17,150 bases of DNA from Streptomycetales bacterium (GTDB taxonomy: Bacteria; Actinomycetota; Actinomycetes; Prado026). Location of the stretch: assembly GCA_025361995.1 (NCBI GenBank), contig JANYIP010000394.1:1-17150 (forward strand). Direction: 5' to 3'. The stretch's first letter is position 1; the number at the start of each line of letters is the position of its first letter. Positions 12,811 to 17,150 of the stretch are shown here, piece after piece. The notes below the pieces were generated by a model that saw only the letters and a list, made by a program, of their open reading frames with translations, was not told the origin of the DNA and made no database searches. The translations under genes and the position numbers were made by a program.

Positions 12811-12816
12811 TAGCGT
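12811..12816 (+). promoter_or_regulatory. Candidate -10 element of pstS
   Basis: TAGCGT lies 9 nt after the last PHO-box unit and about 50 nt before the pstS start. No good -35 hexamer is present at the proper distance, which fits a promoter that depends on PhoP. Confidence 0.5.
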
Positions 12817-12865
12817 CGCTGGCGTACGACCTGACGCACAGCCCCCCAACAGGAGGACTTTCCCG

Positions 12866-13999
12866 GTGACCATCACCCGCTTCGGACGCCGCGCCGCGGT
12901 CGCAGTCGTTGCCCTTGTCGGCACGCTCGGCCTCGCCGCCTGCGGTTCGGACAACAACGCCACACCGTCCTCGAGCGCTAGCTCCTCGACCACTTCCTCG
13001 GCGACCGCCGGCGGCATCACCTGCGCCTCCGGGACGCTGACGCTGTCCGGCTCGACCGCACAGGCCAACGCCATGTCCGCGTGGGGCAAGGCCTACCAGA
13101 CGGCCTGCCCCGGTGCGACCGTCAACTACGGCGGCGGCGGTTCCGGTGCCGGAGTCACCCAGTTCACCGCCGGCAGCGTCGACTTCGCCGGCTCGGACTT
13201 CGCGCTGACCGCCGACCAGAAGACGGCCGCGGACGCGCGCTGCGGCACGGGCAACACCGCGGTCGACCTGCCGATGGTGGCGGGCCCGGTCGCGATCGGC
13301 TACAACCTCCCCGGCGTCACCGGCCTGCAGCTGTCGGCGTCGACCCTTGCCAAGATCTTCTCGGGCAAGATCACCAAGTGGGACGACGCCGCGATCAAGG
13401 CCGAGAACACCGGCCTGACGCTGCCAAGCATCGGGATCCAGAGCTTCCACCGCTCGGACGGTTCCGGCACGACATACAACTTCGTCAACTACCTGGCGAA
13501 CGATGCCAAGACTGACTGGACGTACGGCGTCAACAAGAACTGGCCGGCTCCCGGCGGTCAGGGCGCGAAGGGTTCGTCGGCGGTCGCCCAGGGCGTGAAG
13601 TCCACGGCTGGCGGCATCGGCTACTTCGAGCTGTCGTACGCCACCCAGTCCAGCATCCCCACGGCGAAGGTCGGCAACGGTCAGGGCGCATTCGTCGACG
13701 CGACCGGCCCCAACACGGTCGCCTTCCTGTCGAAGGCCACGGTCGTGGGCACGAACGGCGACCTGGCGCTCTCGTTCGACTACGGGAACACCGACGCGAC
13801 CGCCTACCCGGCGGCCCTGGTCACGTACGAGATCGTGTGCGCGAAGGGCAACAAGTCGGCCCAGCTCCCGCTGATCAAGAGCTTCCTGACCTACACGTCC
13901 AGCGCGGCCGGCCAGGGGATCCTTGCCACCAACGGGTACGTGTCACTGCCGGCCAGCATCCTGGCGCAGGTCAGCGCGGCTGTGGCTACGCTGAGCTGA
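12866..13999 (+). CDS. pstS: Phosphate-binding lipoprotein PstS
   Basis: The 377-residue protein is the substrate-binding part of the high-affinity phosphate ABC transporter, anchored outside the membrane. It has an N-terminal signal with Arg residues, a hydrophobic core and the lipobox LAAC with Cys26 as lipid site. A Ser/Thr-rich linker (about 34-49) follows, then a type II binding fold. Phosphate-loop motifs visible are LSGSTAQ, GGGGSGAG and HRSDGSGTTYNF, with SAGG-like TAGGIGYFE later. GTG 12866 is preceded by AGGAGGA 8 nt upstream. The PHO box upstream and the hairpin downstream fit strong phosphate-starvation expression. Confidence 0.96.
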   Translation: MTITRFGRRAAVAVVALVGTLGLAACGSDNNATPSSSASSSTTSSATAGGITCASGTLTLSGSTAQANAMSAWGKAYQTACPGATVNYGGGGSGAGVTQFTAGSVDFAGSDFALTADQKTAADARCGTGNTAVDLPMVAGPVAIGYNLPGVTGLQLSASTLAKIFSGKITKWDDAAIKAENTGLTLPSIGIQSFHRSDGSGTTYNFVNYLANDAKTDWTYGVNKNWPAPGGQGAKGSSAVAQGVKSTAGGIGYFELSYATQSSIPTAKVGNGQGAFVDATGPNTVAFLSKATVVGTNGDLALSFDYGNTDATAYPAALVTYEIVCAKGNKSAQLPLIKSFLTYTSSAAGQGILATNGYVSLPASILAQVSAAVATLS

Positions 14000-14032
14000 C
14001 GCATTCACAGGAGTTGACCGGACACTGAAGTC

Positions 14033-14072
14033 GACCGGTTCAGGCCACCCTTGCGGGTGGCCTGGACCGGTC
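14033..14072 (+). terminator. 18-bp hairpin between pstS and pstC
   Basis: The arms 14033-14050 and 14055-14072 pair over 18 positions with a single U-G wobble, around the loop TTGC. It begins 33 nt after the pstS stop and lacks a T-run. It probably stops part of the transcription or protects the pstS 3' end, which would yield more binding protein than permease. Confidence 0.78.
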
Positions 14073-14095
14073 GCTCGCCGCAATTCTGGAGCGCC

Positions 14096-15088
14096 ATGGC
14101 AACGGATGTTCGGACCGAGGAGAGCCCGGTGCAGCCCGGTGCCATCTCCGGGTCCAAGGACGCGAACAAGGGCCGGTGGCTGGACGTCGGCTTCCGCCGC
14201 CTCAGCGTCGGATCCGCAGTCCTCGTGCTCATCATCTTGGTCGCCATCGCGCTGTTCCTGCTGCAGCAGGCACTCCCGGCCATCCACAAGGACACCGCGA
14301 ACTTCCTGACCGAGCAGCAGTGGCGACCCGATGACACCCCGGCGGTGTTCGGGATCGCCGCCCTCCTCTACGGCACGCTGGTCACCGCGTTCCTGGCCAT
14401 GCTGATGGCCCTGCCGGTGGCGGTCGGCGTCGCCCTCTGGCTCACTCAGTACGGCCCGCGGGCCCTGGCCCGTCCGCTCGGCTACGTCGTCGACCTGCTG
14501 GCGGCGGTCCCCAGCGTCGTCTTCGGGCTGTGGGGCCTCATCTACCTGGTGCCCAAGATGATCCCGCTGAGCGCCTGGCTCTCGACGTACTTCGGGTGGA
14601 TCCCGATCTTCAAGTCAGACGCCATCTTCGGCAAGTCGATATTCACCGCCTCCGTGGTCCTCGCGATCATGGTCCTGCCGGTGATCGCTGCAGTCACCCG
14701 AGAGGTCTTCCTGCAGGTACCGAGGGAGAACCAGGAAGCTGCGCTGGCCCTGGGATCAACGCGGTGGGAGATGATCCGGCTCGCCGTGCTGCCGTACGGC
14801 CGGTCCGGCCTGATCAGCGCCGCCGTGCTCGGGTTCGGCCGAGCCCTCGGCGAGACCATCGCGGTCGCCCTGGTCCTGTCGGCCAACTACACGGTCTCCG
14901 CCCACCTGCTGACCCCCGGCGGGAACACCATCGCCGCGAACATCGCGAACACCTTCGGAGAGGCCGGCTCGCTCGGCCGCGGTGCGCTCATCGCCAGCGG
15001 CCTGGTCCTGTTCGTGATCACCCTCGCGGTCAACTTCGGCGCCCGCGCGATCGTCGCCCGGCGCCGCGAGTTCACGGCGGCGACGTGA
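14096..15088 (+). CDS. pstC: Phosphate ABC transporter permease PstC
   Basis: The 330-residue protein has a cytosolic N-terminus and about six membrane helices, the first around residues 39-60. It has the MetI-like loop EAA motif ENQEAALALGSTRWEMIRLA, which docks on PstB, and the PstC-typical GLWGLIYLVP and GFGRALGETIAVALVL segments. Start ATG 14096 has TGGAG just upstream. Its stop overlaps the pstA start by four bases. PstC pairs with PstA to form the inner-membrane channel. Confidence 0.95.
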   Translation: MATDVRTEESPVQPGAISGSKDANKGRWLDVGFRRLSVGSAVLVLIILVAIALFLLQQALPAIHKDTANFLTEQQWRPDDTPAVFGIAALLYGTLVTAFLAMLMALPVAVGVALWLTQYGPRALARPLGYVVDLLAAVPSVVFGLWGLIYLVPKMIPLSAWLSTYFGWIPIFKSDAIFGKSIFTASVVLAIMVLPVIAAVTREVFLQVPRENQEAALALGSTRWEMIRLAVLPYGRSGLISAAVLGFGRALGETIAVALVLSANYTVSAHLLTPGGNTIAANIANTFGEAGSLGRGALIASGLVLFVITLAVNFGARAIVARRREFTAAT

Positions 15089-16143
15089 CCCTCACCGCGC
15101 TGGATCCGGATCCGCTGCACCTCGCCAGCAAGGGGCGGCTGCCACGCTGGGCATCCCCGGCGATCGCGCTGGCCTGCGCGGTCCTGCTGCTGCTGGTCTT
15201 CGCGATCACCCCGGCCGACGGTCGCGCCGACTACCTCGTGACCTTGGCGGTCGTCTTCCTGGTGGTGCAGTTCGCCATCTCGTACGCGGTGGAGGGTGGC
15301 CGCAAGGCCCGCGACCGGCTCGCCGCCGCGGCTGCCGTGACGGGACTGTTCCTGGCCCTGCTGCCCCTGGTCGCGATCCTCGGGTTCACGATCGTCAAGG
15401 GCATGAAGCGCTTCGACGTCACATTCCTTACCCACTCGATGCGCAACGTGGCCGACAGCGATCCAGGCGGCGGGGCCTACCACGCGATCATCGGGACCCT
15501 CGAGCAGGTCGGTATCGCCAGCCTGTTTTCCGTGCCGCTAGGCCTGCTGGTGTCCATCTACCTGGTGGAGTACGGCGGCGGGCGGCGATTCGCTCGGCTG
15601 GTCAGCACCTTCGTCGACGTCATGACCGGACTGCCGTCGATCATCGCCGGCCTGTTCGTCCTGTCGTTCTGGGGGCTGGTCCTGCACCAGGGCTTCTCCG
15701 GCTTCGCGGGGTCGCTGGCGCTCACCGTCATCATGCTCCCCGTCGTGGTGCGGACGACCGAGGAGATGCTCCGGCTGGTGCCGCCGGCTCTGCGGGAAGC
15801 CGCCTTCGCCCTCGGCGTCCGGAAGTGGCGGACGGTGCTGTCGGTGGTCCTGCCGACCGCACTCGCGGGCATCACCACCGGGGTGATGCTGGCCGTCGCC
15901 CGCGTCGTCGGCGAGACAGCTCCGGTCCTGCTCACAGTGTTCGGCACCTCGTCCATCAACACCAACCCGTTCAGCGGTCCGCAGGAGAGCCTGCCGCTGT
16001 TCGTGTTCAGCGAAGCCGGGCTGCCCAACAACACGGCGGTCGACCGGGCCTGGAGCGGTGCGCTGACGCTGATCATCCTCGTACTGTTGCTGACCACGGC
16101 CGCCAGACTCCTCACCCGCAGATCCGCCCCGCGCGGACGTTGA
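15085..16143 (+). CDS. pstA: Phosphate ABC transporter permease PstA
   Basis: The 352-residue protein is the second permease. It has two extra N-terminal hydrophobic segments (about 27-45 and 50-70) before the core, then the usual helices, the loop motif ALREAAFALGVRKWRTVLSV and ARVVGETAPVLLT near the C-terminus. It starts at GTG 15085 within the GTGA overlap with pstC and has no strong ribosome binding site of its own, so translation is probably coupled. The C-terminal region is rich in Arg. Confidence 0.95.
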   Translation: MTLTALDPDPLHLASKGRLPRWASPAIALACAVLLLLVFAITPADGRADYLVTLAVVFLVVQFAISYAVEGGRKARDRLAAAAAVTGLFLALLPLVAILGFTIVKGMKRFDVTFLTHSMRNVADSDPGGGAYHAIIGTLEQVGIASLFSVPLGLLVSIYLVEYGGGRRFARLVSTFVDVMTGLPSIIAGLFVLSFWGLVLHQGFSGFAGSLALTVIMLPVVVRTTEEMLRLVPPALREAAFALGVRKWRTVLSVVLPTALAGITTGVMLAVARVVGETAPVLLTVFGTSSINTNPFSGPQESLPLFVFSEAGLPNNTAVDRAWSGALTLIILVLLLTTAARLLTRRSAPRGR

Positions 16144-16172
16144 CCGACAGTCGAAGGACAGGAAAGCCCACC

Positions 16173-16949
16173 ATGGCCAAGCGGATCGAAGTGTCCGACC
16201 TCAACGTCTACTACGGCGCCTTCCAAGCCGTCGAAGGCGTGACCCTGACGGTGGAGCCACGCTCGATCACGGCGTTCATCGGACCGTCCGGATGCGGCAA
16301 GTCCACGGTGCTGCGGACCCTCAACCGGATGCACGAGGTCATCCCGGGCGCCCGGGTCGAGGGCAAAGTCCTCCTCGACGGCGAGGACATCTACGGATCC
16401 GACATCGACCCCGTCAACGTACGCCGGACCATCGGGATGGTCTTCCAGAAGCCGAACCCGTTCCCGACGATGTCCATCTACGAGAACGTGGTCGCTGGGC
16501 TGAAGCTGCAGCGAAAGTACAAGCGACCAGAGCTCGACATCGTCGTGGAGAAGTCGTTGCGCGGAGCGAACCTGTGGGAAGAGGTCAAGGACCGGCTCGA
16601 CCGGCCCGGGGCAGGCCTGTCCGGCGGGCAGCAGCAACGGCTGTGCATCGCTCGGGCGATCTCGGTGGAGCCTCAGGTCCTGCTCATGGACGAGCCGTGC
16701 TCGGCGCTGGACCCGATCTCGACGCTCGCGATCGAGGACCTGATGCAGGAGCTGAAGGAGCGGTACACGATCGTCATCGTGACCCACAACATGCAGCAGG
16801 CGGCCCGGGTCTCGGACAAGACCGCCTTCTTCAACCTCGCTGCCACCGGCAAGCCCGGCAAGCTCGTCGAGGTCGGCAACACGACCATGATCTTCAACAA
16901 CCCCACCCAGCGGGCGACCGAGGACTACATCTCCGGGCGGTTCGGATAG
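16173..16949 (+). CDS. pstB: Phosphate ABC transporter ATP-binding protein PstB
   Basis: The 258-residue ATPase drives phosphate import through PstCA. All ABC motifs are present: Walker A GPSGCGKST (37-45), Q-loop VFQKPNPFPTMS, signature LSGGQQQR (149-156), Walker B LLMDEP with Asp173 and Glu174, and His205 of the H-loop in THNMQQA. The length is normal for PstB. ATG 16173 is preceded by AGGACAGGAAAG, 29 bp after pstA. It is the last gene of the pst operon; no phoU follows on the plus strand within the window. Confidence 0.96.
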   Translation: MAKRIEVSDLNVYYGAFQAVEGVTLTVEPRSITAFIGPSGCGKSTVLRTLNRMHEVIPGARVEGKVLLDGEDIYGSDIDPVNVRRTIGMVFQKPNPFPTMSIYENVVAGLKLQRKYKRPELDIVVEKSLRGANLWEEVKDRLDRPGAGLSGGQQQRLCIARAISVEPQVLLMDEPCSALDPISTLAIEDLMQELKERYTIVIVTHNMQQAARVSDKTAFFNLAATGKPGKLVEVGNTTMIFNNPTQRATEDYISGRFG

Positions 16950-16967
16950 GAACCCGGCCCCTGGTGC

Positions 16968-16999
16968 CGACGGCCACGGGCGACGGCCACGGGCGACGG
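16968..16999 (+). repeat. 13-nt tandem repeat after pstB
   Basis: CGACGGCCACGGG occurs at 16968-16980 and 16981-16993, with a partial third copy. It lies in the 57-nt gap between the convergent pstB and the partial gene at the right edge. No terminator-like stem was seen in this gap. Confidence 0.6.
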
Positions 17000-17006
17000 G
17001 GGTCGC

Positions 17007-17150
17007 TCAGCCGCGCTCGGGGGTGTCGTCGGGCGCGACCCTGAGCAGTTTGTCGATCTCGGCCTGGCTCAGCCGTCCGTCGGCCGAGGTGGCGGCGACG
17101 ACGAGGTCACCAACCAGCTCGATCTCCTCGTGGAGGGCCGGGTCACGCAG
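17007..17150 (-). CDS. Small hypothetical protein, C-terminal fragment, cut by window edge
   Basis: The visible 47 residues are acidic and helical in character (HEEIELVGDLVVAATSADGR, then LSQAEIDKLLRV) and end in TPERG-stop. The composition and the downstream-of-pstB position recall small conserved actinobacterial proteins of unknown function; it is clearly not the C-terminus of PhoU. No domain or catalytic motif is visible. It is convergent with pstB. The start lies beyond the right edge. Confidence 0.65.
   Translation of the reverse strand: MRDPALHEEIELVGDLVVAATSADGRLSQAEIDKLLRVAPDDTPERG

Overview
The window is GC-rich chromosomal DNA from an actinobacterium. The evidence is a mycothiol synthase (mshD), a GlnR-type orphan response regulator, a leaderless cysteine-rich leader peptide, many GTG starts and GTTCACC-type PHO boxes. 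The gene order (sulfurtransferase, thioredoxin, glnR, mshD, ppk, CHAD protein, mutT1, pstSCAB) recalls the glnR/mshD/ppk/pst neighbourhood of Streptomyces and the cysA2-thiX-glnR-mshD-phoT neighbourhood of Mycobacterium, as remembered from those genomes. The genus cannot be fixed from the window. No tRNA, rRNA, insertion sequence, integrase or CRISPR array was seen, and no gene-free stretch exceeds 300 bases.

Left part, minus strand (1-2678): read 5' to 3' this runs alpha/beta hydrolase, MoaD-like sulfur carrier, membrane-anchored thioredoxin, a 25-residue Cys-rich leader peptide with its own promoter, a DUF4395 membrane protein, and a sulfurtransferase cut by the left edge. The last three look like a cysteine-sensing leader controlling a sulfur operon. 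Next come divergently placed plus-strand glnR (2779-3501) and mshD (3555-4610), the latter with a His-rich insertion.

Middle (4750-7975): four closely packed plus-strand genes do not belong to the usual housekeeping set and are the best candidate for an undescribed system. They are a 55-residue basic peptide with three octads of pattern RxxKR, then a perfect 15-bp hairpin, then a 700-residue fusion of a PqqD-like domain, an M50 membrane metalloprotease and two cyclic-nucleotide-binding domains. A 70-residue Cys/His zinc-binding-type protein and a CRP-family regulator follow. The layout (small peptide, attenuating hairpin, peptide-binding domain fused to a protease) resembles a RiPP-like peptide-processing cassette, and cNMP sensing is built into both the protease and the regulator. 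This function is inferred.

Right part (8047-16949, plus strand): a phosphate and polyphosphate block. ppk overlaps a CYTH-CHAD gene by four bases, followed 3 bp later by a two-domain MutT1 (Nudix plus histidine phosphatase). Then a PHO box with phased GTTCACC repeats precedes pstS, a strong hairpin separates pstS from pstC, and pstC-pstA (4-bp overlap) and pstB complete the high-affinity phosphate transporter. The right edge holds the 3' end of a small minus-strand gene convergent with pstB.
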